Positions 46,133 through 54,827 of a stretch of 55,139 nucleotides of DNA are shown here, piece by piece. Both the position numbers and the translations under genes were made by a program. The notes beneath the pieces were generated by a model. That model was not told the DNA's origin, made no database searches, and saw nothing but the letters and a program-made list of their open reading frames with translations. Within the stretch, counting starts at the first letter, position 1, and each line of letters opens with the position of its first letter. Source of the stretch: Deltaproteobacteria bacterium (lineage in GTDB: Bacteria > Desulfobacterota > JADFVX01); NCBI GenBank assembly GCA_029860075.1, contig JAOUBX010000023.1, forward strand, positions 1-55,139, in the 5' to 3' direction.

Positions 46133-48374
46133 TTGCATCCTCCTTTTTCTTTCCATATGGCAAAAATACCCTCGCCTTCACTCCGCCCTTTTTCTTCCGG
46201 TTTAAAGTGATATCCCCTCCATAGCCCTTAATTATTCCATAAGATACGGAGAGCCCCAAACCTGTGCCCTTAACGCCTTTTGTTGTATAGAAGGGATTAA
46301 AAAGTTCCTTCATATCGCTCTGCTTTATGCCGACACCGGAATCATCGACCTGGACAATAATATTGCCGTTTTTAGCTGACGTTTTTATTTTTAAATCCCC
46401 GCCGTCAGGCATTGCATCCTGAGAGTTATTTATCAAGTTTATCATAATTTGTTTCAAATGCCCTGAAGAAACCTTTATATCCGGGATGGAATAGTCAAAA
46501 TCCAGGACGACGGCGATCCCATGCTTTTCCAGATTTTTCCTTACAAGGCTCACAATATCATTGATCGTCTTGTTAATATTACAACTGGTCACCCCTCTTG
46601 GCTCAGGTCTTGAAAAGACAAGAAGCCCCTTGATAATTTCGGCAATGCGGCTGATTTCATCATTGATCACATCCACATTTTCAATAATTTCACTGTCCCC
46701 GATAGACATATCTCTTTGAAGAAGCGTCAGGTAATTTTTGATAATTCCAAGAGGATTATTCACTTCATGAGCAACATTGGCCGCCAGTCTGCCTGTGGCA
46801 GCCAGCCTTTCCGCCTGGATGAGACGCTCTTCTATGGCTTTGGTATCGGTAACATCCTTAAGGTAGTTAATTCCTCCCTTTAAACTTTCAGACTCACTGA
46901 GAAGGGGAAAGGTCCTCATCTGGTAAATCCTTCCGCTAGGCTTATCCCTGTACTCGACAGCATCATGAATGACGCCCTTTTTCCTGTATTCGTTAATAGG
47001 GCATGCCTTCGAACAAAAGTCTTCGCCTATAAAAATGATATCTTTGCAGTTCCTGCCGACAATTTCCCCAACTTTACCGCCGACCTTGCGGGCAAACATT
47101 TTATTTGCCCTCACAACGGTGCAATCCAGATCGACGGCCCATATATAGTCTGTAATTCCGTCAAATATGGCTGAAATCTCACGCTTGCTTTTTGTCAGGG
47201 AATCGATCATTTTTTTCTTCTCTGTAATATCTCTGGCAAAGCAGAGAACGCCCAGGCTGCTGCCGGAAGTGACAGGTGTAAAGTTGACCTCAAAGGGAAT
47301 AATTATTCCGTTTTTGGCAACGAGGTTGATCTCAACCATTGTCGATTGTCCCGAATCGAGTATTTCGCTTAACTTGTCAGCGCTGTCTGCCGCTGCGATC
47401 ATGGTAATGGATTGACCAATAAGCTCATCCCTTTCATACTTGAGAATCCTCGCCATTTCCTGATTTTCCCTGATAATTCTGAAATCTTTATCAAGGAAGA
47501 AAATCCCCTCCATGGCCCCTTCGGCAAGGTCTTCGATCTCACGGGCTCTTTCTTTAATCTGATTGATACTCTCCTTAATACTGTCAATCATATGTTTAAA
47601 TGCACCGGCAAGCGCCCCCACTTCCCCGCCGGATTTAACATCTATCTGTACATTGAGTTCACCGCCTGCAACATGGCTTGCTACTTTTGACAGATCAACG
47701 AGAGGCCTGACAAAACGTTTAATGACAAAGGATATGGCCCCGATACCGAGAATGGACAGGGCAAGCGCAATAAAGACCCATTGGTAGGAAACAAAAAGAT
47801 AGCGCCCGATCAGATTTTCAGCTGAGAGTCCGACAACGGTATAGCCAATCACGTCCGCCTTTCCGCCTGCCGGGAAAAAGAGGTTGTCCGATAAACCGAG
47901 TTCCTCTCTACCTTCATCCATTTTTTCAAGAAGGACAGGAACAGAGGCTTCCATAATGGGGAAGTCACCATGAGTCAGTTCTCTTACCAGCCCGCCCCTT
48001 TCACCGGCCATTTGAGGCAGCAATTTCCCGTATGCTTCATAGCCTTCCCTGTTCTTTTTTAAGAAAAGCTCTCCATCGCTAAAATAGACAGCGCAATAAG
48101 CCACTTCGGGACCGCCGAGAACCCCTTCGAGATATGATTCAATGCGCTTCCGGTCTCTCGCCAGAAGGGGAAGCACACTGTCCCTGGCCAGGTGGGCGGA
48201 AAGGGTAATACTATCTTTTCTAATATTGTCTACCAGTTCATTCTTGGCATAGCGGAGAAAAATAGCCGTCAGCAATCCAAGCAGCAGAATAACAAAGGCA
48301 GAGTTAATGAGAACAAGCTGGGCTCTTATCCCTCTATCTCTGAAATTAATTATTTTCAACGGGCCTTTCAGCAT
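46125..48374 (-). CDS. membrane PAS-PAS sensor histidine kinase, NtrB-like
   Basis: 749 residues. Helices near 20-42 and 198-218 bracket a periplasmic sensor; a HAMP region follows, then two PAS domains (about 285-395 and 400-510; the second carries GRNCKDIIF and FCSKACPI cysteines), a HisKA box with H536 (ANVAHEVNNPLG) and an ATPase (INLINNSQDAMPDGG, VDDSGVGI, GTGLGLSVSYG). The ATG at 48374 is preferred over a TTG two codons earlier. It follows the binding-protein gene and is coupled to the REC-kinase, suggesting a phosphorelay that senses the captured ligand. Confidence 0.9.
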   Translation of the reverse strand: MLKGPLKIINFRDRGIRAQLVLINSAFVILLLGLLTAIFLRYAKNELVDNIRKDSITLSAHLARDSVLPLLARDRKRIESYLEGVLGGPEVAYCAVYFSDGELFLKKNREGYEAYGKLLPQMAGERGGLVRELTHGDFPIMEASVPVLLEKMDEGREELGLSDNLFFPAGGKADVIGYTVVGLSAENLIGRYLFVSYQWVFIALALSILGIGAISFVIKRFVRPLVDLSKVASHVAGGELNVQIDVKSGGEVGALAGAFKHMIDSIKESINQIKERAREIEDLAEGAMEGIFFLDKDFRIIRENQEMARILKYERDELIGQSITMIAAADSADKLSEILDSGQSTMVEINLVAKNGIIIPFEVNFTPVTSGSSLGVLCFARDITEKKKMIDSLTKSKREISAIFDGITDYIWAVDLDCTVVRANKMFARKVGGKVGEIVGRNCKDIIFIGEDFCSKACPINEYRKKGVIHDAVEYRDKPSGRIYQMRTFPLLSESESLKGGINYLKDVTDTKAIEERLIQAERLAATGRLAANVAHEVNNPLGIIKNYLTLLQRDMSIGDSEIIENVDVINDEISRIAEIIKGLLVFSRPEPRGVTSCNINKTINDIVSLVRKNLEKHGIAVVLDFDYSIPDIKVSSGHLKQIMINLINNSQDAMPDGGDLKIKTSAKNGNIIVQVDDSGVGIKQSDMKELFNPFYTTKGVKGTGLGLSVSYGIIKGYGGDITLNRKKKGGVKARVFLPYGKKKEDANG
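46139..46144 (-). promoter_or_regulatory. ribosome-binding site fixing the REC-kinase start
   Basis: AGGAGG on the minus strand ends 6 nt before the ATG at 46132. Longer readings (46138 and upstream) have poor spacing. Confidence 0.8.
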
Positions 48375-48391
48375 TGACAAGCCATATAAAA

Positions 48392-49372
48392 CTAGGGGTT
48401 TATAATAACTGCCGCGTCATAAACATCTTTCGGGACTTTAATACCGATCACTTCTATTGTATTGCTGTTTAAATAGAGCTTTATATCATTTGCCGGGGCA
48501 ACGGGAATATCTGCCGGATCTTTGCCGTCTATCACCTGTTTCATCAATTTGGCTGCTTCCCGTCCCATATCATGAGGGGAAGATTCAAGGGCCGCCAGCG
48601 CCCCGGCCCTGACAAAAGCCGGTGAAAGGCCCATAAAAGGAATTCTCTCCCGTAAAGTAGCAATTAAAATCTCTCTTGTCGTCTCCCTCGTAAAAACATT
48701 GCCGTCAGCTACGGACCAGAGAAAATCAATATTTCCGACAAGTTTTTTAAGCGCCCTGTAAAGGTCTGCCGGAGATTTTACTTCCGCCCTTAAGAACTTA
48801 AACCCGAACTGAGACGCTATTTTTTCAGCATCGGCCACAACCAATCCCGTTTCAGCCTCACTGTAGATGATTCCTATGGTTTTGGCCCCGGGCAACATGC
48901 CTCTTATGATTTTAAACTGCTGCCTGTAAGGAATATCCATAGATGCGCCCGATATATTCCCGCCAGGCGACCTCATGCTGCCAACAAAGCCACTGGCAAC
49001 AGGGTTTAACACCATGGAAAAAATAACCGGCGTCTCGTCAATGTTCTTTTTGACGAACTTCGTTGCCTTACTGCCCACGGTATGAATAAAGAGGGGAGCA
49101 TACTTTGAAATCCGGTCGCTAATATAGTCGTTACTGCCGCCGTTGCCAACGAGAAACTCTCTCGTTTCATAATTAATACCAAGAGAATTGAGTTCATCAT
49201 AAAAACCGGCCAGCGATTCCTTATAAGGCTTTATGGAGGCGCTCATAACAACGGCAATACGAATCTTTTCTGACGCATGGGAGGGTGTAATTAACACAAA
49301 TGAGAGAAAAAGAAAAAGCGCTCCCGGTAAAAAGCGTTTGCCATATCTATTTATTTTTCCCGCACTTTCCAT
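48392..49372 (-). CDS. periplasmic ABC-type substrate-binding protein
   Basis: 326 residues. A signal peptide (YGKRFLPGALFLFLSFVLITPSHA) is followed by the fold of the ABC substrate-binding family often linked to aromatic amino acids or related small molecules (KIRIAVVMSASIKPY, HTVGSKATKFVKK, AALESSPHDMGREAAKLM). No permease or ATPase is next to it. The ATG at 49372 overlaps the stop of the upstream barrel remnant (TGATG). It is followed by the PAS kinase 17 bp later. Ligand unknown; it may present ligand to the kinase. Confidence 0.82.
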   Translation of the reverse strand: MESAGKINRYGKRFLPGALFLFLSFVLITPSHASEKIRIAVVMSASIKPYKESLAGFYDELNSLGINYETREFLVGNGGSNDYISDRISKYAPLFIHTVGSKATKFVKKNIDETPVIFSMVLNPVASGFVGSMRSPGGNISGASMDIPYRQQFKIIRGMLPGAKTIGIIYSEAETGLVVADAEKIASQFGFKFLRAEVKSPADLYRALKKLVGNIDFLWSVADGNVFTRETTREILIATLRERIPFMGLSPAFVRAGALAALESSPHDMGREAAKLMKQVIDGKDPADIPVAPANDIKLYLNSNTIEVIGIKVPKDVYDAAVIINP

Positions 49373-49684
49373 CAAAACCTGCGCCTTAATCCGGCAAAGA
49401 CTTTTCTTCCCCCCCTGTCCCCCCCAAAGGGCCATCCTTATCGCTGTCATTGAAAATATTGTTTCCAAAAGCTGAAAAAGTAAGCGGCCTCTATCAATCG
49501 AAAGCCGCCCCGCAAAAGCATAAGTGGGCCTCCCGGCTTTGTTCATCTACCTGGTATAATGGCTTCCATAGAAGCCTTCCCTCCTCTTTGAATGATCAAT
49601 ACTGATAAAAGCATAATTATTTTTAAAGTCAAGGGCAGGCACCGGATTCATTTCAAGCGCCGCAACCGCAACCGCCACTGTCAT
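49372..49684 (-). pseudogene. 3' remnant of an outer-membrane barrel (TonB receptor-like) gene
   Basis: Reading the minus strand, one frame gives DFKNNYAFISIDHS then REGFYGSHYTR and hits TAG (49547-49549). The same frame resumes with MNKAGRPTYAFAGRLSIDRGR. A frameshift then gives LTFSAFGNNIFNDSDKDGP, and later GRKVFAGLRRRF, ending in TGA at 49372-49374. A last strand ending in aromatic F fits the C-terminus of TonB receptors. At least one stop and one frameshift are needed, so it is broken. No plug domain is present. Confidence 0.6.
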
Positions 49685-49689
49685 AAATC

Positions 49690-49706
49690 AAAGGGCCGGA
49701 CCCTTT
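49690..49706. terminator. weak hairpin after the first TonB receptor
   Basis: AAAGGG-CCGGA-CCCTTT, overlapping a second stem GGACC/GGTCC. It lies about 255 bp past the receptor stop. No long T-run follows, so termination is uncertain. Confidence 0.35.
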
Positions 49707-49960
49707 GGTTGGTTTGGTCCCTTTTTTGGCTAATAATACCTATGGAAAAATCAACGATAATATAAAAAAGAAGATAAAAGGCCCCCCTTCTATCTATTGG
49801 GTCAAAAACTAAACACCCCTGGCAAATATCAACATATAAGCCTAAGCATACTGCATACCATGCCCATAGTAGCTCTCATCATAGCATAATGGGAAAATAT
49901 AGCGAAGCAGTTTATGCAGGATGGCAGGCTTGCATAAAAAGAAGAGGAGAAAAAGCGATA

Positions 49961-52156
49961 TTATAATTTATAATTGAGGCTGAAAATAATTTTCCGTGGT
50001 TCCTGTGGCGCTTTTACGAAGTTTGACTTGCCGCCACCGGGCGTGTAGTACCTGACATCAAAAAGGTTTTGAATATTGAGGGCGGCTGATAAATCTTTTG
50101 TCAAATCCCTGACACCCATGTTGAGGTTGACCAGGGTATAGGCCCGCACCGTCTGCTCTCTGCTTTCATCCCTGTCAACCCACAGGGAAGTTGTCTCACC
50201 TATCCATTTAACGATGGGACTGATAAAATATTTTCCGTAAGAAAGTGTCACCCCCCCCTTGACCTTGTTTCTGGTTATGTAGGGAGGCGTCCTGTCTATT
50301 CCGTCCCCGCCATCAATGGTTCCGTCCGTATAGGAGTAGTTAGCCCAGTATTTAACGAGGGCGCCGCCGGCACGGGATTTATAGTTAAAAGAAAGATGTC
50401 CGCCGTAAAAAGCGGCCTTGCCTATATTTTCATTTCGTTTCCAGGAATTTATCACTCCCCCTTCGATATAATAAGAGGGCCTGTCATATTCGACTGAAGA
50501 GACAAGATCTTCAACCTCGCTGTAATAAGTGGAAATCTCGACGAAAAGATCAGGGCCAAACCTGTGAAGAAGGGCCAGTTCCGCCGCCTTTGTTTTTTCA
50601 GGTTTAAGGTCAGGGTTGGGGAGACTCATGAATTTGCTCACATACTCACCTGAACCTGAACTGTAATGATCAAAAACCCCAAAGTGATAGGCATAGGCTT
50701 TATAAGGAGACGGCGCGAGATAAGCTTCACCGTAAAGAAACTTAAGGGCCGTTTCCTCCTGCGGCTTAAAAACCACTCCACCACGGGGATTGACCGTTTC
50801 ACCGTAACGGCTGTTATAGTCATACCTGACGCCTAATGTACTGGAAAGGCCGCCACTCCAGTAGGACTGGGCCTGCAGGTAAGCGCCATAATTTTCATAA
50901 TTGAGTTCATATATTTTTACGGGAAGCGTATCATTCGTTCCGCCATAATAATACTGCTGCTCCGACGCCGGCCGATTGGGATCATATTTTCGCCATAACA
51001 GGTCGTAGGTCTTTGGGAGAGCATAAAAGCTCTCGAAGGAAGCGCCACCGATAATAGTGTGGTCTTCCATCCTGTGGTCTATCTGCTGCTCGATCATGAA
51101 CTTTCTGCTATGGGCATATTTATAGGAGTCTTCAAAGTCGACATAACGATTCCTGTATTTCGATTCAGGAAGCGCTTCATAGGTAAGGTAACTGATTGAC
51201 GTTTTACCGGCTGTTTTTTCTGAAAAAGCCGCCTTATATTCACCGTAATAATTCTTTATAAGCGTTTCCCACCTGGCGTCGCGCCCGAAATAAGACCAGC
51301 CGGGCATGACGCCGGCCGTCGAGGGATGCCTGAAATAGGACTCGCTGTAACCGAGGGTAAAGGCATCACCGGCAACAAGCCTGGCATAAATGCTGTAACT
51401 TCCTGTCCTGCCGTAATAATCCTCCCTTTCATCCGCCCGGGCAGTTGTATAATTGCCATAGGTAAGAAGGGGGACATTCATGTTATATTCATCATAATAT
51501 TTTGACAGATCGGCACTATCCGACTCATGCCGGTGCCCGCCTGCAGAGAGTTTGACATTTTCAAAAAGCCTTCCGCCATAATTGACGTAATGGTTTTTAT
51601 AACCGAAAGAACCGGCAGAGGCCGTCATATGGGCGCCATCAAGGGCCCCGGCGTCTTTTGTAATAATATTGATAACGCCCGTAAATGCATCGGCGCCGTA
51701 AAGAGCCGATGCGGGCCCATAAACAACCTCAACCTGCCTGGCGTTATAGAGGGGGAAATTGTCGGAAATAGGAATCGGTTCATTAGTGGGCGAACTGACC
51801 CGGTAGCCGTCCATCATAATGATAAACTTTTCCTGGCTGAAATTCCCTCTTATGGTAACCATACTGTAGGTCTCTTCTCCCGTTATCTCCCTGAAATCAA
51901 CACCGGGAAGATCTTTAAGAAGATCGAGCAGGTTCCGGTAGCCTCTTTCCCTGATCTCTTTTTCAGTAATGACAGTAACGGTGGCAGGCGCATCGGCAGC
52001 TTTCTGTTTAGTCCTGGCAGCAGTAACCACCATGGGAATATCTACAAAAAGGAGGGCCTCCCTTTGCAGCGAGTCACCTGAAGCAACAGCATTGAAAGAA
52101 ATGAAGAGAAAAAAGAAGAAAAAAGCGAAACTTCTAAAGCAGGGAAAACCGGTCAT
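49961..52156 (-). CDS. TonB-dependent outer-membrane receptor (copy nearer the kinases)
   Basis: 731 residues. A signal peptide precedes the plug domain (ARTKQKAADAPATVTVI, DGYRVSSPTNEPI, VEVVYGPASALYGADA, GVINIITKDAG) and a long beta-barrel ending IIFSLNYKL. It resembles cobalamin/colicin-type receptors, but the ligand is unknown. No cobalamin riboswitch is visible upstream. The ATG at 52156 was chosen by signal peptide position and an AGGTG site. It is nearly identical to the other copy, so duplication was recent or maintained by gene conversion. Confidence 0.92.
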   Translation of the reverse strand: MTGFPCFRSFAFFFFFLFISFNAVASGDSLQREALLFVDIPMVVTAARTKQKAADAPATVTVITEKEIRERGYRNLLDLLKDLPGVDFREITGEETYSMVTIRGNFSQEKFIIMMDGYRVSSPTNEPIPISDNFPLYNARQVEVVYGPASALYGADAFTGVINIITKDAGALDGAHMTASAGSFGYKNHYVNYGGRLFENVKLSAGGHRHESDSADLSKYYDEYNMNVPLLTYGNYTTARADEREDYYGRTGSYSIYARLVAGDAFTLGYSESYFRHPSTAGVMPGWSYFGRDARWETLIKNYYGEYKAAFSEKTAGKTSISYLTYEALPESKYRNRYVDFEDSYKYAHSRKFMIEQQIDHRMEDHTIIGGASFESFYALPKTYDLLWRKYDPNRPASEQQYYYGGTNDTLPVKIYELNYENYGAYLQAQSYWSGGLSSTLGVRYDYNSRYGETVNPRGGVVFKPQEETALKFLYGEAYLAPSPYKAYAYHFGVFDHYSSGSGEYVSKFMSLPNPDLKPEKTKAAELALLHRFGPDLFVEISTYYSEVEDLVSSVEYDRPSYYIEGGVINSWKRNENIGKAAFYGGHLSFNYKSRAGGALVKYWANYSYTDGTIDGGDGIDRTPPYITRNKVKGGVTLSYGKYFISPIVKWIGETTSLWVDRDESREQTVRAYTLVNLNMGVRDLTKDLSAALNIQNLFDVRYYTPGGGKSNFVKAPQEPRKIIFSLNYKL

Positions 52157-52317
52157 AAACACCTGAAGCAAACATTTAAACTTAAAAACAGGCAAAAAGT
52201 TTAACACACCGGCCTGGGCCAAGTAAATGATTTTATCGGGTCCGCCTTTCACTTAAGGTTTTGTGACAAAACAGTTAAAGGAAGTAAGGATATTATAAGG
52301 CAAGGCTTGCATCGTTC

Positions 52318-52412
52318 TTTCATCTCCCCCTTTGTCAAAGGGGGATTAAGGGGGATTTTATCATTCAGGCACTTTCAAATCCCCCCTCGCCCCCCTTTGC
52401 TAAAGGGAGGAA
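52318..52412. repeat. dispersed C/G-run repeat, copy A
   Basis: TCCCCCTTTGTCAAAGGGGGA forms a near-perfect hairpin, followed by caaatcccccctcgcccccc and tttgctaaaggga. It is the fullest of three related segments in the window (others at 52532-52616 and 15949-15988). It lies between the two TonB receptors. Confidence 0.85.
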
Positions 52413-52531
52413 TAATACCGCTTTACCGGAGCCATAACGGGCCCAGGGGGAGTCGTTTTTAAGAATTAGCAGGTAAAGAGAGAAGCAAAAGCGGAAGTAA
52501 GAACACTATAACCCAAATCTCACATCCTTCC

Positions 52532-52616
52532 TTCATCTCCCCCTTTGGCAAAGGGGGATTTTTCCATTCCCGCACTTTCAAATCCCCCCTCGCCCCCCTT
52601 TGCTAAAGGGGGGAAG
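52532..52616. repeat. dispersed C/G-run repeat, copy B
   Basis: This second copy has the same order of hairpin (CCCCTTTGGCAAAGGGG) and tail (caaatcccccctcgcccccc, then tttgctaaagggggg). It lacks the AAGGGGGATT part of copy A. It ends about 20 bp before the stop of the downstream receptor copy. Confidence 0.85.
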
Positions 52617-52634
52617 TCGTCTGCGGAATTTGCG

Positions 52635-54827
52635 TTATAATTTATAATTGAGGCTGAAAATAATTTTTCGTGGTTCCTGTGGCGCTTTTACGAAGTTTGA
52701 CTTGCCGCCGCCGGGCGTGTAGTACCTGACGTCAAAAAGATTTTGAATATTGAGGGAGGCTGATAAATCTTTTGCCAAATCCCTGACACCCATGTTGAGG
52801 TTGACCAGGGTATAGGCCCGCACCGTCTGCTCTTTGGTTTCATCCCTGTCAATCCATGAGGAAGTTGTCTCACCTATCCATTTAACGATGGGACTGATAA
52901 AATATTTTCCGTAAGAAAGTGTCAGTCCCCCCTTGATCTTGTTTCTGGTTACATAGGGTGGCTTCCTGTCTACCCCATCCCCCTCATCAATGATACCGTC
53001 CGTATGAGTATAGTTACCCCAGTATTTAATTCCCGCGCCACCAATTTTTGCATCATAATCGATTGCGAGATGCCCGCCGTAATAGGTGGCCTTTCCTACA
53101 TTTTCATTCCTTTTCCAGCTTTCAATAAGGCCGCCCTCTATATAGTCAGAGGGAGTATCATATTCAACCCCGAAAATGAGATTTTCAACCTCTGTGTAAT
53201 AGGTTAAAATTTCGAAAGAGAACTCTTTGTCAAACTTGTGAAGAAGCGCCAGCTCTGCCGTCTTTGTTTTTTCAGGTTTAAGGTCGGGGTTGGGGAGACT
53301 CATAAATTCACTCACATACTCGCCTGAGCCCGAACTGTAATGATCAAAAACCCCGAAGTGGTAAGCATAGGCTTTGTAAGGAGACGGCGCGAGATAGGCC
53401 TCACCGTAAAGGAGCTTTATAACCGTTTTCTTCTGCGGTTTAATGACAATGCCGCCCCGGGGATTGGTCGTCTCGCCATAGCGGCTATTGTAATCATACC
53501 TGACGCCTAATGTGCTGGAAAAGCTGTCACTCCAGTAAGACCGGGCCTGCAAATAAGCGCCGTAATTCTCATAGTTAAGCTCATAGATTTTTACGGGCAG
53601 CGTATTATTGGTCCCGCCATAGTAGTACTGCTGTTCGGAAGGAGGCCTGTCGGGATCGTATTTACGCCCTAACAGGTCGTAGGTCTTTGGGAGAGCATAA
53701 AAGCTCTCGAAGGAAGCGCCACCAATAATAGTGTGGTCTTCCATCTTATGGTCCACTTGCTGCTCAAGCATAAATTTTCTGCTATGGGCATATTTATAGG
53801 AATCCTGAAAATCGACATAACGGTTTCTATATTTTGAACCGGGAAGCACTTCATAGGTGAGGTAGCTGATGGACGTCTTGCCGACAGTATTTTGCAGCCT
53901 GTCCGATCGATATTCCCCATAATAATTCTTGATGAGCGTTTCCCACCGGGCGTCGGACCCGAAATAGGACCAGCCGGGCATAACACCGGCCGTCGAGGGA
54001 TGCCTGAAATAGGATTCACTGTAGCCGAGTGTGAAGCTGTCGGCGAGAACAAGCTTTGCATAGGCGCTGTAACTCTTTGTCTTGCCGTAAAAGTCCTCCC
54101 GCTCATTTGACTCGGCGGTCGTATAATGAGCATAGGTAACAAGAGGTACGTTCATGTCATATTCATCATAATACTCTGAAAGATCGGCATTGTCCGATTC
54201 GTGCCAGTGCCCGCCGGCAGAAAGCTTGACATTTTCATAGAGCCTGCCGCCCAAATTAACGTAATGATTCGCATATCCGAAAGAACCGGCCGAGGCCGTC
54301 ATATGGGCGCCGTCAAGTTCCATGGCATCTTTCGTGATAATATTTACCACACCGGCAAAAGCATCGGCGCCATAAAGGGCCGATGCAGGCCCGAAAACAA
54401 CTTCAACCTGCTTTACATTATAAAGGGGGAAATTGTCGGCAATAGGGATGGGCTCATTAGTGGGCGAACTGACCCGGTAACCATCCATCATAATAATGAA
54501 CTTTTCCTGGCTGAAATTTCCCCTTAGGGAGATCACATTGTAAGCTTCTTCACTCGTATTTTCGCGAATATCAACATCGGGAAGGTCCTTAAATATATCG
54601 AAAAGGTTCCTGTAACCCCTCTCCCTGATTTGCTCTTTCGTAATGACAATTAGGGTGGCGGGGACATCGACAGCCCTCTCTTTTGTTTTTGTCGCGGTCA
54701 CAACTGTCGGAAAATTTCGAAACAACAGCGTTTCTTTTTTTAATGGAATATTAAAAGCCGCTGCTTCAGAGGGAATAAAAAGGGAAATAAGGAAAAATAT
54801 GAAAACTGCAGATTTCGAAAAAGCCAT
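52635..54827 (-). CDS. TonB-dependent outer-membrane receptor (upstream copy)
   Basis: 730 residues. Signal peptide FSKSAVFIFFLISLFIPSEAAA, plug (KTKERAVDVPATLIVI, DGYRVSSPTNEPI, VEVVFGPASALYGADAF) and barrel closely match the other copy, with the end nearly identical at the DNA level. It starts the gene series toward the kinases. The ATG at 54827 has GGGGTGG 6 nt upstream; a GTG three codons earlier is less likely. A possible TonB box is FPTVVTATK. Ligand unknown. Confidence 0.93.
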   Translation of the reverse strand: MAFSKSAVFIFFLISLFIPSEAAAFNIPLKKETLLFRNFPTVVTATKTKERAVDVPATLIVITKEQIRERGYRNLFDIFKDLPDVDIRENTSEEAYNVISLRGNFSQEKFIIMMDGYRVSSPTNEPIPIADNFPLYNVKQVEVVFGPASALYGADAFAGVVNIITKDAMELDGAHMTASAGSFGYANHYVNLGGRLYENVKLSAGGHWHESDNADLSEYYDEYDMNVPLVTYAHYTTAESNEREDFYGKTKSYSAYAKLVLADSFTLGYSESYFRHPSTAGVMPGWSYFGSDARWETLIKNYYGEYRSDRLQNTVGKTSISYLTYEVLPGSKYRNRYVDFQDSYKYAHSRKFMLEQQVDHKMEDHTIIGGASFESFYALPKTYDLLGRKYDPDRPPSEQQYYYGGTNNTLPVKIYELNYENYGAYLQARSYWSDSFSSTLGVRYDYNSRYGETTNPRGGIVIKPQKKTVIKLLYGEAYLAPSPYKAYAYHFGVFDHYSSGSGEYVSEFMSLPNPDLKPEKTKTAELALLHKFDKEFSFEILTYYTEVENLIFGVEYDTPSDYIEGGLIESWKRNENVGKATYYGGHLAIDYDAKIGGAGIKYWGNYTHTDGIIDEGDGVDRKPPYVTRNKIKGGLTLSYGKYFISPIVKWIGETTSSWIDRDETKEQTVRAYTLVNLNMGVRDLAKDLSASLNIQNLFDVRYYTPGGGKSNFVKAPQEPRKIIFSLNYKL

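Noticed and set aside
46133-46156. Longer REC-kinase start at 46156
   Set aside because: It lacks a ribosome site, while the AGGAGG is spaced for 46132.
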